From NCBI GenBank assembly GCA_002385475.1, contig DGDO01000042.1, forward strand, positions 1 to 33,771: a DNA stretch of 33,771 nt. Direction: 5' to 3'. Below the pieces are notes generated by a model, which saw only the letters and a list, made by a program, of their open reading frames with translations, was not told the origin of the DNA and ran no database searches. The DNA comes from Candidatus Sordicultor fermentans (GTDB lineage: Bacteria; Atribacterota; Atribacteria; Atribacterales; Caldatribacteriaceae). The position numbers and the translations under genes are program-made. The stretch's first letter is position 1, and each line of letters opens with the position of its first letter. This document shows, in pieces, positions 22,339-30,532 of this stretch.

Positions 22339-23589
22339 ATGGAAAAAAACTTGAAAGATGTTGCCCGGAAAACTAAAGAGGCTTCCTATTTTCTTGCTAA
22401 TATTTCTTCTTTCCATAAAGATCAGTTTCTTTTACAGCTGGCTGATAATTTAGAAAGAGATGAAGAAGAGATAAAAGAGGAAAATAGAAAAGATTTAGAA
22501 AGGGCTAAAGACATGGGGATGAAGCCTTCGCTTCTGGATCGTCTGGAACTGTCTTCTTCCCGCATAAAAGCCATGGCTTCAGGTCTGCGGGAAGTAGCTA
22601 ACTTTCCTGATCCGGTGGGGGAAGTGATAGAAGGCTCTAAAAGACCCAATGGCCTTTTGATCACCAAAATGAGGGTGCCCTTGGGTGTGTTAGCTATTAT
22701 TTATGAGGCTCGTCCTAATGTAACGATAGATAGCGTGGGTCTGGGTATAAAATCGGGTAATGCTCTTCTTCTTCGAGGTAGTAGCTCAGCCATTCATTCC
22801 AATCAAGTTTTGGTGGGTAAAACCAAAGATACTTTATCTCAATGTGGTTTTCCGCCTGATGTGGTTAATTTGCTGGAGTGTAAGAGCCATGAAGAAGTGC
22901 AAGAACTTTTAACTCTCCGGGATTATATAGATGTGATTATTCCCCGGGGAGGAGCTGATTTAATAAAATTGGTGGTAGAAAATTCTCAAGTTCCAGTAAT
23001 AGAAACAGGGGTAGGAAATTGCCATGTCTATGTGGATGGGAGTGCTGATTGGGAAATGGCAGAAAAAATAGTTATTAATGCTAAAACCCAGCGTCCCAGT
23101 GTTTGCAATGCCTGCGAAACTCTTTTAGTGGATAATAAAATTGCTCCTCAATTTCTTCCCCGGATGATTCATGCTCTGGAGGAAAGAGAAGTAGAAATAA
23201 GAGGGTGTGAAAAAACGAGAGAATTAGTGAAAGAAGTTAAATTAGCAACGGAAGAAGACTGGTATGCAGAATACCTGGATTTAATTTTGGCAGTTAAAGT
23301 GGTGGGAGGCATAGAGGAAGCTATAAAACACATAAATAGCTATGGTTCTCATCACTCAGAAGCCATCGTGACTCAGGATTATACGGTAGCAAGAAAGTTT
23401 CTGGAAGAGGTGGATGCTGCGGCGGTTTACGTCAATGCCTCTACTCGTTTTACCGATGGAGGAGAATTTGGAATGGGAGCAGAAATTGGTATAAGCAATC
23501 AAAAGCTCCATGCTCGAGGCCCTATGGGCTTGAGAGAGCTTACTACTGTTAAATATATGGTTTGGGGAACAGGACAAATACGGGAGTGA
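22339..23589 (+). CDS. proA: Gamma-glutamyl phosphate reductase
   Basis: A 416-residue ProA of the aldehyde dehydrogenase superfamily, which reduces gamma-glutamyl phosphate with NADPH to the semialdehyde. The catalytic cysteine is in KTQRPSVCNACETLLV (about residues 252-267). Other landmarks are VPLGVLAIIYEARPNVTIDS, GNALLLRGSSSA, VYVNASTRFTDGGEFGMG and the closing LHARGPMGLRELTTVKY. GGGAGGAGAG lies just upstream of the ATG. Its TGA stop is in frame with nadD 24 bases downstream. Full length and unbroken. Confidence 0.97.
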   Translation: MEKNLKDVARKTKEASYFLANISSFHKDQFLLQLADNLERDEEEIKEENRKDLERAKDMGMKPSLLDRLELSSSRIKAMASGLREVANFPDPVGEVIEGSKRPNGLLITKMRVPLGVLAIIYEARPNVTIDSVGLGIKSGNALLLRGSSSAIHSNQVLVGKTKDTLSQCGFPPDVVNLLECKSHEEVQELLTLRDYIDVIIPRGGADLIKLVVENSQVPVIETGVGNCHVYVDGSADWEMAEKIVINAKTQRPSVCNACETLLVDNKIAPQFLPRMIHALEEREVEIRGCEKTRELVKEVKLATEEDWYAEYLDLILAVKVVGGIEEAIKHINSYGSHHSEAIVTQDYTVARKFLEEVDAAAVYVNASTRFTDGGEFGMGAEIGISNQKLHARGPMGLRELTTVKYMVWGTGQIRE

Positions 23590-23613
23590 TATTCTACGGA
23601 TAAAAAAGGAATT

Positions 23614-24183
23614 ATGGGAGGAACTTTTGATCCTATTCATCACGGCCATTTGGTTACTGCAGAGGAAGTGAGAGACTACTTTGACTTAGATGAAGTAGTT
23701 TTCGTTCCTTCTGCTCGTCCTCCTCACAAAATAGGGCAAGAAGTGAGTGACCCCGAGCATCGCTACCTTATGGTTGTTTTAGCTACTGTTACCAATCCTT
23801 ATTTTCAAGTTTCTCGGGCTGAGATAGAGAGACCTGGTCCTTCTTATTCCATAGATACAGTTCGTTACTTTAAAGATTTATGGGGAGAGAAAACAGAGAT
23901 TTTTTTTATAACCGGAGCTGACGCTTTTTCTCAGATTTCCAGCTGGAATAATCCGGAAGAATTGCTGGAACTCTGTACTTTTGTAGCTGCTTCTCGTCCG
24001 GGTTACCGATTGTTAGGGGTGGAGAAGAAATACCAAGGAAGGGTAAAAACTATCGAGGTCTCTGCTTTAGCTATTTCTTCTTCTGAGATACGATGGAGAG
24101 TAAAAAGAGGCGAATCAATCAAGTATCTAGTACCAGAAACAGTAGAGAATTATATTTACAAAAATGGATTATATAGAAATTAA
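23614..24183 (+). CDS. nadD: Nicotinate-nucleotide adenylyltransferase
   Basis: A NadD of at least 189 residues, which transfers AMP from ATP to nicotinate mononucleotide in NAD synthesis. The nucleotide-binding motif GGTFDPIHHGHL is at the very start, and the ISSSEIRWRVKRG signature is near residue 155. ATG 23614 is the only standard start after the upstream in-frame TGA. It drops the four or so residues (here KKGI) that normally form the first beta strand before this motif, so a non-standard start (ATT or ACG) a few codons upstream is possible. Only a weak AAGGA precedes it. It overlaps yqeK by 20 bases. Confidence 0.92.
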   Translation: MGGTFDPIHHGHLVTAEEVRDYFDLDEVVFVPSARPPHKIGQEVSDPEHRYLMVVLATVTNPYFQVSRAEIERPGPSYSIDTVRYFKDLWGEKTEIFFITGADAFSQISSWNNPEELLELCTFVAASRPGYRLLGVEKKYQGRVKTIEVSALAISSSEIRWRVKRGESIKYLVPETVENYIYKNGLYRN

Positions 24184-24721
24184 AGATCAAATAATTTTTA
24201 CTTTAAAGAATATGCTTACCGAGGCCCGATTTTATCACTGTTTGCGAGTAGCAGAAGAAGCTCAACGTTTAGCTTCCCGCTGGGGAGAAGAGGAGAGCAA
24301 GCTATACATTGCCGGTCTTTTACATGATTGTGCTCGAGATTTACCCTATCAGGAATTGATTCCTCTTTTACCTTCTTATCTGGGAGAGGAGGTTTATTCT
24401 ATTCCCGCTATTTTTCATGCTTTAGCCGGGCCTGCGATAGTAGATAGGGAATTTGGAATTAAAGACTATAAAATCTGGCATGCCATACGCTGGCATGCTA
24501 CGTCTTGTGATATGATGTCCAGGTTTGATAAAATTTTATTTATTTCTGATTTTTGTGAACCTGGTCGAGAATTTCCTGAAGCAAATTTGATAAGAAAGAT
24601 AGCAGAAAAAGACTGGGAGGAGGCTTACCGGCGGGTTTTGAAGGATAAATTATTTTTTCTCCTTGCTCATAATTTTCCAATTTATTCCGCTACCTGGAAG
24701 GCCTGGAATAAAATAAAATGA
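24164..24721 (+). CDS. yqeK: YqeK-like HD domain phosphohydrolase (Ap4A hydrolase family)
   Basis: A 185-residue HD-domain protein of the YqeK family, which in Gram-positive bacteria symmetrically hydrolyses diadenosine tetraphosphate. Metal ligands are H25 (FYHCLRVAEEA), H54-D55 (GLLHDCARD), and later histidines in IFHALAGPAIV and AIRWHATSC, with a final aspartate in ISDFCEPGR. The DKILFISDFCEPGR segment is a family landmark. nadD-yqeK adjacency is the normal arrangement. It starts within nadD, and its stop overlaps the next ATG. Confidence 0.92.
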   Translation: MDYIEIKDQIIFTLKNMLTEARFYHCLRVAEEAQRLASRWGEEESKLYIAGLLHDCARDLPYQELIPLLPSYLGEEVYSIPAIFHALAGPAIVDREFGIKDYKIWHAIRWHATSCDMMSRFDKILFISDFCEPGREFPEANLIRKIAEKDWEEAYRRVLKDKLFFLLAHNFPIYSATWKAWNKIK

Positions 24722-25659
24722 AAACTAATAAAAAAGGCTGGAAAATCTTTTATATTATCTTGGGCTTTTTTTTAGGACTTTTTCTTCTTTTTTTATCTAC
24801 TCTTCTGGGATTCAGGATACCTCTGCGCTGGACGGTAATAAAGGAAGTGATGGGTTATAGTGAACCAGAAAATGCTTTCATTTTAGTAGTGGGACAGGAT
24901 AGTATTGAGCCCCGGAGGAGTGATACTATAATTTTAGTGGGTATTAATTCCCAGATAGATGAAATCCTTCTTTTCTCTATTCCTCGGGATTCTCGCCTTT
25001 TGGTACCCGGAAGGGGATATGATAAAGTCAATCATTCTTATGCTCAAGGGGGGATAGGGCTTCTCCGTCAAACCTTGGAGAGCGCTCTGGGGATAAAAAT
25101 TCCCTATTTTGTGGAGGTAGATTATGAAGGGTTTGAAAAAGTTATCGATGCTCTGGGGGGAGTAGAGATAGAAGTGGAAAAGCCTCTTAAATATGTAGAC
25201 AGAGCTCAAGATCTTTATATAGACATTCCCGCAGGGAAACAATTGCTCGATGGGGAAAAAGCGTTACAGTACGTGCGCTTCAGGTATGACCCTCTGGGAG
25301 ACATTGGAAGAATCAAAAGGCAACAAGAATTTCTACAGGCTCTTCTCTCTAAGGTAGACAACGATCCTCTTTTGCTGGCTCGGCTTCCTCAATTAATAGA
25401 AAGTACCCGGGGAGCCCTGACTACTAATTTGACTGGTGATTATCTCAAACAGTTGATTATGTGGTTTCAAGGATTGAATGAGCGAATAATAAAAATGGAA
25501 ACGATGCCTGGAGAGTCAATATATGTAAATGGAGTAAGCTATTGGGAACCAGATCTCGAGACTTCTCGAGAGATAGTTCAGAAATTTTTCTTTGCTCGGA
25601 GGGAGGATATTGAGAATTCAAGAGAAGATAGTATTGGCCAAGAGAGCGGCGGAGAGTAA
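24718..25659 (+). CDS. LytR-CpsA-Psr (LCP) family cell wall ligase
   Basis: A 313-residue LCP protein: a short cytoplasmic lysine-rich N-terminus, one membrane segment (about residues 8-30), then the extracellular LCP domain. Family motifs are RRSDTIILVGI (about 62-72), LFSIPRDSRLLVPGRG with the phosphate-binding arginines, DKVNHSYAQGG, VRFRYDPLGDIGRIKRQQEF and TTNLTGDYL. These enzymes transfer undecaprenyl-linked glycopolymers to peptidoglycan. The gene sits in the common yqeK-LCP-rsfS arrangement, overlapping yqeK by four bases and rsfS by about 50. Confidence 0.92.
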   Translation: MKTNKKGWKIFYIILGFFLGLFLLFLSTLLGFRIPLRWTVIKEVMGYSEPENAFILVVGQDSIEPRRSDTIILVGINSQIDEILLFSIPRDSRLLVPGRGYDKVNHSYAQGGIGLLRQTLESALGIKIPYFVEVDYEGFEKVIDALGGVEIEVEKPLKYVDRAQDLYIDIPAGKQLLDGEKALQYVRFRYDPLGDIGRIKRQQEFLQALLSKVDNDPLLLARLPQLIESTRGALTTNLTGDYLKQLIMWFQGLNERIIKMETMPGESIYVNGVSYWEPDLETSREIVQKFFFARREDIENSREDSIGQESGGE

Positions 25660-25987
25660 AAAAGCCTTCGATCTCGTTATTCTTGATTTACGGGGATTAT
25701 TCCCTTTTTCCGATTACTGGCTCATTTGCAGCGGTTCTTCTGCTGTTCAGACTAAAGCAGTGGCGGAGGAAGTCCTGAAAGAGATGGAAGAGTGTCAATT
25801 GCGGCCTTCTCACCTCGAAGGGATGGAGGAGGGAGAATGGATTCTCATTGACTATGGTGATTTAATGATTCATATTTTTCGAGAAGGAGAACGGTTATTT
25901 TATCAGCTGGAAAGATTGTGGCATAGAGCTCCCCTTCTTTATTCAGAAAAAGAAGGTTTAAATCTTTTGGATGATATTAAAGATTGA
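25610..25987 (+). CDS. rsfS: Ribosome silencing factor RsfS
   Basis: A 125-residue RsfS/Iojap protein, which binds L14 and keeps the ribosomal subunits apart during starvation. Signatures: KKAFDLVILDLRG, FSDYWLICSGSSAVQTKAVAEEV, GEWILIDYGDLMIHIF and FYQLERLW. I start at TTG 25610, with GGAGGG (25598-25603) six bases upstream; TTG 25592 would add six residues but lies before that site. The first 50 bases lie inside the LCP gene, in another frame. It is the last gene of the rplU-to-rsfS string. Confidence 0.93.
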   Translation: MRIQEKIVLAKRAAESKKAFDLVILDLRGLFPFSDYWLICSGSSAVQTKAVAEEVLKEMEECQLRPSHLEGMEEGEWILIDYGDLMIHIFREGERLFYQLERLWHRAPLLYSEKEGLNLLDDIKD

Positions 25988-26016
25988 TTGAATTTCTTTC
26001 TCTATTGTGGTTTAAT
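25988..26016 (+). promoter_or_regulatory. Candidate sigma-70-type promoter for metK-ahcY
   Basis: TTGAAT (25988-25993) and TTTAAT (26011-26016, five of six to TATAAT) are exactly 17 bases apart, directly after the rsfS stop. The resulting leader of about 85 bases contains a small imperfect hairpin around 26041-26060 and a GGGAGG ribosome site before the TTG start of metK. I see no SAM-I riboswitch core in it. By-eye call. Confidence 0.5.
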
Positions 26017-26107
26017 GTAAAAGTTTGGTTTTAAACGAACTAATTCTCTAGAAGAGGAATTAAATTAATAAAATCTTTTCTGGCGATGGAAGGGAGGTAA
26101 CATTATA

Positions 26108-27301
26108 TTGGAGAAGAGATATCAAATTACTTCTGAATCAGTTACTGAAGGTCATCCAGATAAAATCTCGGATCAGGTTTCTGATGCCATCCTGGATGCT
26201 ATATTAGCTCAAGACCCCCAGGGAAGAGTAGCAGTAGAAACGCTGGTAGCTACGGGCTTAATTTTAATTGCCGGTCAAGTCAGCACCAGTTCTTATGTAG
26301 ATATTCCTCATGTTGCTCGAAGCACAGTAAGAGATATAGGTTATACCCGGGCTAAATATGGTTTTGACTTTGAAACCTGTGCAGTTTTAACTGCTATAGA
26401 TGAGCAGTCTCCAGATATTGCTCTGGGAGTTAATCGTTCGCTGGAAGTGAAAATGGGAGAAGAAGTAGAGGATGAAGAGCTTTCTTTAGGTGCTGGAGAC
26501 CAGGGTATGATGTATGGTTATGCTTGTAATGAAACTCCGGAACTTATGCCTTTTCCCATTGTTCTGGCTCACCGCCTGGCTTTTCGCCTGGCAGAAGTAA
26601 GAAAAAAGGGAGTTCTTTCTTACTTAAGACCTGATGGGAAAACACAGGTTACTGTGGATTATGTGAATGATAAACCAGTAAGGATTGATAATATAGTGGT
26701 TTCTGCTCAACATCATCCTGACATTTCTTTAGATACTTTGCGGGAAGACATATTGAGAGAAGTAATAAATCCAGTGGTTCCTTCTTCTTATAGAGACGAT
26801 AAAACCCAGGTTTTAGTTAACCCGACAGGTAGGTTTGTTATTGGGGGACCACAGGGGGATACTGGTCTTACGGGAAGGAAGATAATTGTTGACACCTATG
26901 GAGGCATTAGCAAACACGGAGGAGGATGCTTCTCTGGTAAGGATCCCACTAAAGTAGACCGTTCTGGTAGTTATGCCGCTCGTTATGTAGCTAAAAATGT
27001 GGTAGCTGCCGGTTTAGCTGATAGGTGTGAATTCCAGTTAGCTTATGCTATAGGTGTGGCTCGTCCAGTTTCTATGAGCATAGATACTAAAGGAACGGGG
27101 AAAATTCCTGATGATGAAATTCTTTGCCTGGTGAAGGAGGTTTTTGATCTCCGCCCTGGAGCTATAATTAAAAATCTTAAACTGCGGCGACCTATTTACA
27201 AAAAGACTGCTGCCTATGGTCATTTTGGACGTAATGACCCTGACTTCAGCTGGGAAAAAACTGATAAAGCCGATGTTTTAAAAGAAAAAGCGGGATTATG
27301 A
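26108..27301 (+). CDS. metK: S-adenosylmethionine synthetase
   Basis: A 397-residue MetK, which makes SAM from methionine and ATP. All signatures are present: SVTEGHPDKISDQVSDAILD near the N-terminus, GAGDQGMMYGYA (about residues 127-138), GGPQGDTGLTGRKIIVDTYG and the phosphate-binding GGGCFSGKDPTKVDRSG. The start is TTG 26108, preceded by GGGAGGT nine bases upstream, with no nearby ATG. ahcY begins immediately after the stop. SAM use by the several radical SAM enzymes and methyltransferases of the cell fits having the two methyl-cycle enzymes together. Confidence 0.97.
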   Translation: MEKRYQITSESVTEGHPDKISDQVSDAILDAILAQDPQGRVAVETLVATGLILIAGQVSTSSYVDIPHVARSTVRDIGYTRAKYGFDFETCAVLTAIDEQSPDIALGVNRSLEVKMGEEVEDEELSLGAGDQGMMYGYACNETPELMPFPIVLAHRLAFRLAEVRKKGVLSYLRPDGKTQVTVDYVNDKPVRIDNIVVSAQHHPDISLDTLREDILREVINPVVPSSYRDDKTQVLVNPTGRFVIGGPQGDTGLTGRKIIVDTYGGISKHGGGCFSGKDPTKVDRSGSYAARYVAKNVVAAGLADRCEFQLAYAIGVARPVSMSIDTKGTGKIPDDEILCLVKEVFDLRPGAIIKNLKLRRPIYKKTAAYGHFGRNDPDFSWEKTDKADVLKEKAGL

Positions 27302-27315
27302 GAGGAGGAGGGAGT

Positions 27316-28572
27316 ATGGAATTTGAAGTAGCTGATTTAGATTTAGCCAGTGAGGGAAAAAAGAAAATAGAGTGGACAGAACGAGAGATGCCGGTGGTTA
27401 CCAACATTGCTTCTTCATGGAAAGATGTTTTGCCTCTTCAGAACTTAAGAATAGCTGCCTGTCTCCATGTTACCGCTGAAACTGCAGTTTTAGTGAGAGC
27501 TTTACAGGCAGGAGGCGCAGAAGTGCGACTCTGTGCTTCTAATCCTTTAAGTACCCAGGATGAAGTAGCAGCTTCCCTGGTAAAGGATTATGGTATTTCT
27601 GTTTTTGCCATTAGAGGAGAAGATCACGATACTTATTATCAACATATTCAAAAAGTACTGGAATTCAAACCTCATATTACGATGGATGATGGGGCAGACC
27701 TGGTTTCCTTTGTACATGTTCACAAAAGAGATCTTCTTTCTGAAGTTAAAGGTGGGACAGAAGAAACAACCACCGGAGTTATTCGACTGAGGAGTCTGGA
27801 GAAAAATGGAGAACTGGGTTACCCGGTTATTGCTGTAAATGATGCTCTCACCAAGCACCTTTTTGATAATCGCTATGGAACAGGGCAAAGCACTATCGAA
27901 GCTATTTTACGAGCTACTCACATTTTATTAGCTGGTAAAAAAGTGGTGGTAGCAGGTTATGGATGGTGTGGGAGGGGAATTGCTGCTCGAGCTAAAGGCA
28001 TGGGAGCTCGAGTAGCAGTGGTAGAAGTGGATCCTGTAAGAGCACTGGAAGCGTTGATGGATGGTAATGATGTATTATCTATGAAAAAAGCTGCTTCCTG
28101 GGGAGAAGTTTTTATCACTGCTACCGGAAATACTTCAGTTATTCGAGGAGAACATTTCTTATCTCTTCCAGATGGAGCTATTTTAGCTAATGCTGGTCAT
28201 TTTAATGTGGAGATTGATGTGAAAGAGCTGGAAGAAATAAGTGTAAACAAAAGAGAAGTACGTCCTTTAGTGGAGGAATACACTTTGGGTAATGGAAAAA
28301 AAGTATATCTTCTGGGAGAGGGACGTCTAGTCAATCTGACCTGTGCGGAAGGGCACCCTCCTACAGTTATGGATATGAGTTTTGCCAATCAGGCTCTGTC
28401 AGTAAAATATTTAAAGGAAAATGCTTCTCATCTCGAGAAAAAAGTTTATCGAGTTCCTGAAGAGATAGACCGGGAGATAGCTTCCCTGAAGCTTCAATCC
28501 CTCGGTTTAGAAATTGAAAAATTGACTTCTCGCCAGAGGGAATATCTTTCTTCCTGGCAAGAAGGTACTTAA
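27316..28572 (+). CDS. ahcY: Adenosylhomocysteinase
   Basis: A 418-residue S-adenosylhomocysteine hydrolase, the NAD-dependent enzyme that splits SAH to homocysteine and adenosine. I start at ATG 27316, because GGAGGAGGGAG (27302-27313) lies directly before it; ATG 27298 (overlapping the metK stop) is upstream of that site. Landmarks: PLSTQDEVAASL, DDGADLV, EETTTGVIRL, NAD-binding VVAGYGWCGRGIAARAKGMG, FITATGNTSVI and NLTCAEGHPPTVMDMSFANQ. It is the shorter form without the roughly 40-residue insert of many bacterial enzymes, as in thermophiles and archaea. Confidence 0.97.
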   Translation: MEFEVADLDLASEGKKKIEWTEREMPVVTNIASSWKDVLPLQNLRIAACLHVTAETAVLVRALQAGGAEVRLCASNPLSTQDEVAASLVKDYGISVFAIRGEDHDTYYQHIQKVLEFKPHITMDDGADLVSFVHVHKRDLLSEVKGGTEETTTGVIRLRSLEKNGELGYPVIAVNDALTKHLFDNRYGTGQSTIEAILRATHILLAGKKVVVAGYGWCGRGIAARAKGMGARVAVVEVDPVRALEALMDGNDVLSMKKAASWGEVFITATGNTSVIRGEHFLSLPDGAILANAGHFNVEIDVKELEEISVNKREVRPLVEEYTLGNGKKVYLLGEGRLVNLTCAEGHPPTVMDMSFANQALSVKYLKENASHLEKKVYRVPEEIDREIASLKLQSLGLEIEKLTSRQREYLSSWQEGT

Positions 28573-28583
28573 TAAATTTCCCT

Positions 28584-28602
28584 GTTTCACCAAAAGTGAA
28601 AC
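28584..28602 (+). other. Perfect 7-bp hairpin before rpsF
   Basis: Arms GTTTCAC and GTGAAAC enclose the loop CAAAA, between the ahcY stop and the rpsF ribosome site. An A-run rather than a T-run follows, so it is not a plus-strand intrinsic terminator. It lacks the CCG loop trinucleotide I would look for in the S6:S18 leader motif. Role unknown. Confidence 0.4.
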
Positions 28603-28630
28603 CAAAAAAAGTCCAGAGGGAGGAATGAAC

Positions 28631-29014
28631 ATGAATAATTACGAACTGGGAGTGATACTCCGACCTACTCTTTCTGAGGAAGAAGTAAATTCAGCAGTAG
28701 AAAAACTGAAGAATTTTATCGAAGAGAGAGGCGAGGTAGTAAAAGTAGATTTGTGGGGAAGAAGAAAGCTGGCTTACCCTATTCAAAAATATCAAGAAGG
28801 TTATTATGTATTCTTCAATTTTAAGTTTCCCCCTTCAGAAGTGGCGGAACTCAAAAGATGGATGGGTTTAAACGAGGAAGTTATCCGCCATCTTTTGGTT
28901 AAAGAAGATGAAAAAGAGGAAACTTCTGTTTCTTCATCTTCTTCTCCGGAAGAGGAGATTTCAGAAGAGGCAGTGAGCGAAGACGCGGCTGGTGATGTCT
29001 CATCTCAGTCTTAA
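28631..29014 (+). CDS. rpsF: 30S ribosomal protein S6
   Basis: A 127-residue S6: YELGVILRPTLSEEEV, KVDLWGRRKLAYPIQKYQEGYYVFFNF and LNEEVIRHLLV are typical. I use ATG 28631, seven bases after GGGAGG (28618-28623); ATG 28625 is only one base from it. The last 30 residues form a Ser/Glu-rich low-complexity acidic tail (SVSSSSSPEEEISEEAVSED), longer than in many S6 proteins. S6 binds S18 on the 30S platform, and rpsR is two genes downstream in the classic rpsF-ssb-rpsR order. Confidence 0.96.
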   Translation: MNNYELGVILRPTLSEEEVNSAVEKLKNFIEERGEVVKVDLWGRRKLAYPIQKYQEGYYVFFNFKFPPSEVAELKRWMGLNEEVIRHLLVKEDEKEETSVSSSSSPEEEISEEAVSEDAAGDVSSQS

Positions 29015-29369
29015 TCGAGTTTTTTTAATCGGGTTTTTACCTCACAGTCCGGTATTGCGCTATGTTCCATCCGGTATACCAGTGGTTAATTTTTCGCTGG
29101 CAGTGTACCGAACTTTTTCCTCTGAAGAAGAAAAAGAATGGATAGATTATCTCAACATAATAGCTTGGCGAGACCTAGCTCTTTTCTGCGGGGAAAATCT
29201 AAAAAGAGGAGACTGGGTTTTTGTAGAAGGAAGGATTCAGGTAAGAGCTTATGAAAGCTCAGAGGGTAAAAAAAGAAAAGCTTATGAAATTGTAGCTTCA
29301 GAGGTGAAACTTTTATCATATCCGAAGAATAGAAAAAGAGAGGAGGTAACTGAAAATGGCAGTAGATAG
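28995..29369 (+). CDS. ssb: Single-stranded DNA-binding protein, short form without acidic tail
   Basis: A 124-residue SSB comprising only the OB fold: LNRVFLIGFLPHSPVLRYVP, IPVVNFSLAVYR, EWIDYLNIIAWRDLALFCGE, KRGDWVFVEGRIQVRAY, AYEIVASEVKLL. The glycine/glutamine-rich linker and the C-terminal acidic tip (DDDIPF-type) that recruits replication partners are both absent; the chain ends KREEVTENGSR. rpsR begins 14 bases before the stop in another frame, so there is no room for a tail. ATG 28995 (or GTG 28992) lies inside rpsF. The position between rpsF and rpsR is that of the housekeeping ssb. Confidence 0.9.
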   Translation: MSHLSLNRVFLIGFLPHSPVLRYVPSGIPVVNFSLAVYRTFSSEEEKEWIDYLNIIAWRDLALFCGENLKRGDWVFVEGRIQVRAYESSEGKKRKAYEIVASEVKLLSYPKNRKREEVTENGSR

Positions 29370-29607
29370 AGATGAATACTCGGGACGAAAGAAATTCTTT
29401 CGTAGGAAAAGGAGACCTTGCATGTTTTGTTTGGGTAAGGCAAAAATAGATTATAAGAACGCTGATTTTCTTCAGAGGTTTTTAAGTGAAAGAGGCAAGA
29501 TTGTTCCTCGTCGAGTTACGGGCACTTGCGCTAAACATCAGCGGAAAGTTGCTCGGGCTATAAAAAGAGCGAGAGAGCTTGCTCTTTTGCCTTATGCAGT
29601 AGATTAG
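29356..29607 (+). CDS. rpsR: 30S ribosomal protein S18, zinc-binding form
   Basis: An 83-residue S18 with the conserved IDYKNADFLQRFLSERGKI and RRVTGTCAKHQRKVARAIKR. C22 and C25 (PCMFC) with C58 and H61 (GTCAKH) form a likely zinc ribbon, the C+ version of this protein. GAGAGGAGG precedes ATG 29356, which lies inside the ssb 3' end. It pairs with S6 in the small subunit. Confidence 0.97.
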   Translation: MAVDRDEYSGRKKFFRRKRRPCMFCLGKAKIDYKNADFLQRFLSERGKIVPRRVTGTCAKHQRKVARAIKRARELALLPYAVD

Positions 29608-29612
29608 GATTG

Positions 29613-30521
29613 ATGAGACAAGCCAGATCCACGGTGGAGGGAGCTTTTCTGGCTGCCCTCACCGTTATTTTTTATTTATCTTCGATATATATCCCTGTTT
29701 TAGGTTTTTTATTGAGCTTTCTCTGTCCTCTTCCAATTATGTTTTTAACCATTCGCTGGGATATGAAAGCGGGGTTGTTGGCGGCTTTGGTGGCTAGTTT
29801 TATAGTTTTTATCTTTGCCGGCGCCATATCTGCTTTAACCTGTTTTGTAGGGTTTACTTTTTTGGGATTAATTATGGGTCTTACCATCAAAAGAGGTTAT
29901 AACTTTATAGAAGTAATAGGGATAAATACTCTGGTTTCTATTTCCTCTAAGTTGTTATTAATTGGCTTAGTATTTTTAATCATGGGTCAAAACCCTCTTT
30001 CAGAAACTCTGTCTTTTTTAGAAGAAGGTTTGAAAAAGGGCCTATCTTTTTTTCCTCAGGAGGGAGGTATAGATGTAGAGATGATAGCCAGTTTTATCCA
30101 TATGGTTTTACCTGCTGCAGTTTTTATTGCCTCTCTTTTTGACACGGTACTCAATTTTATTTTAGGTAGCTGGATAGGAAAGAGATTGGATATTAAATTT
30201 CCTCCCTTTCCTCCTTTTGAGAATTTGCAACTGCCCAGATCTATTTTTTGGGCTTTTGCTCTGGGATGGCTTTTCGTTCTGTTTGGAGGAGCTACTTTTT
30301 GGGGCAAGATTGGTCTAAATTTACGAATGGTTACCCAGGTGCTTTTTTTAGTTCAAGGGGCATCCGTGGTATACTATTTTCTGGGTAAGTATATTCGTTC
30401 TCGATTCTGGTTAACAATTATAGTAGTTTTTGTGGCTTTGCAGCCACTGCTTTCTACCATATTGAGCTGGGTGGGAGTTTTTGATTTTTGTTTTGATTTG
30501 CGGAAAATTAGAGGGAAGTGA
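29613..30521 (+). CDS. DUF2232 (YybS-like) membrane protein
   Basis: A 302-residue integral membrane protein with about eight hydrophobic segments, matching the DUF2232/YybS family, which in Firmicutes lies between rpsR and rplI. Its N-terminus (VEGAFLAALTVIFYLSSIY, then FLCPLPIMFLTIRWDMKAGL) resembles substrate-binding components of ECF transporters, so a transport-related origin is possible. No substrate is known. ATG 29613 is preferred; TTG 29610 is adjacent. Only a weak AGGA lies upstream. The stop is followed by the rplI ribosome site. Confidence 0.82.
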   Translation: MRQARSTVEGAFLAALTVIFYLSSIYIPVLGFLLSFLCPLPIMFLTIRWDMKAGLLAALVASFIVFIFAGAISALTCFVGFTFLGLIMGLTIKRGYNFIEVIGINTLVSISSKLLLIGLVFLIMGQNPLSETLSFLEEGLKKGLSFFPQEGGIDVEMIASFIHMVLPAAVFIASLFDTVLNFILGSWIGKRLDIKFPPFPPFENLQLPRSIFWAFALGWLFVLFGGATFWGKIGLNLRMVTQVLFLVQGASVVYYFLGKYIRSRFWLTIIVVFVALQPLLSTILSWVGVFDFCFDLRKIRGK

Positions 30522-30532
30522 GGAGGATATAT

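Noticed and set aside
25988..26107. Possible SAM riboswitch ahead of metK
   Set aside because: The leader of about 85 bases is too short and lacks the conserved multi-helix core of SAM-I; only a weak hairpin is present.
28573..28630. S6:S18 ribosomal-protein leader motif before rpsF
   Set aside because: There is only a plain seven-base hairpin with a CAAAA loop; the CCG-containing loop and bulge expected for that motif are not visible.
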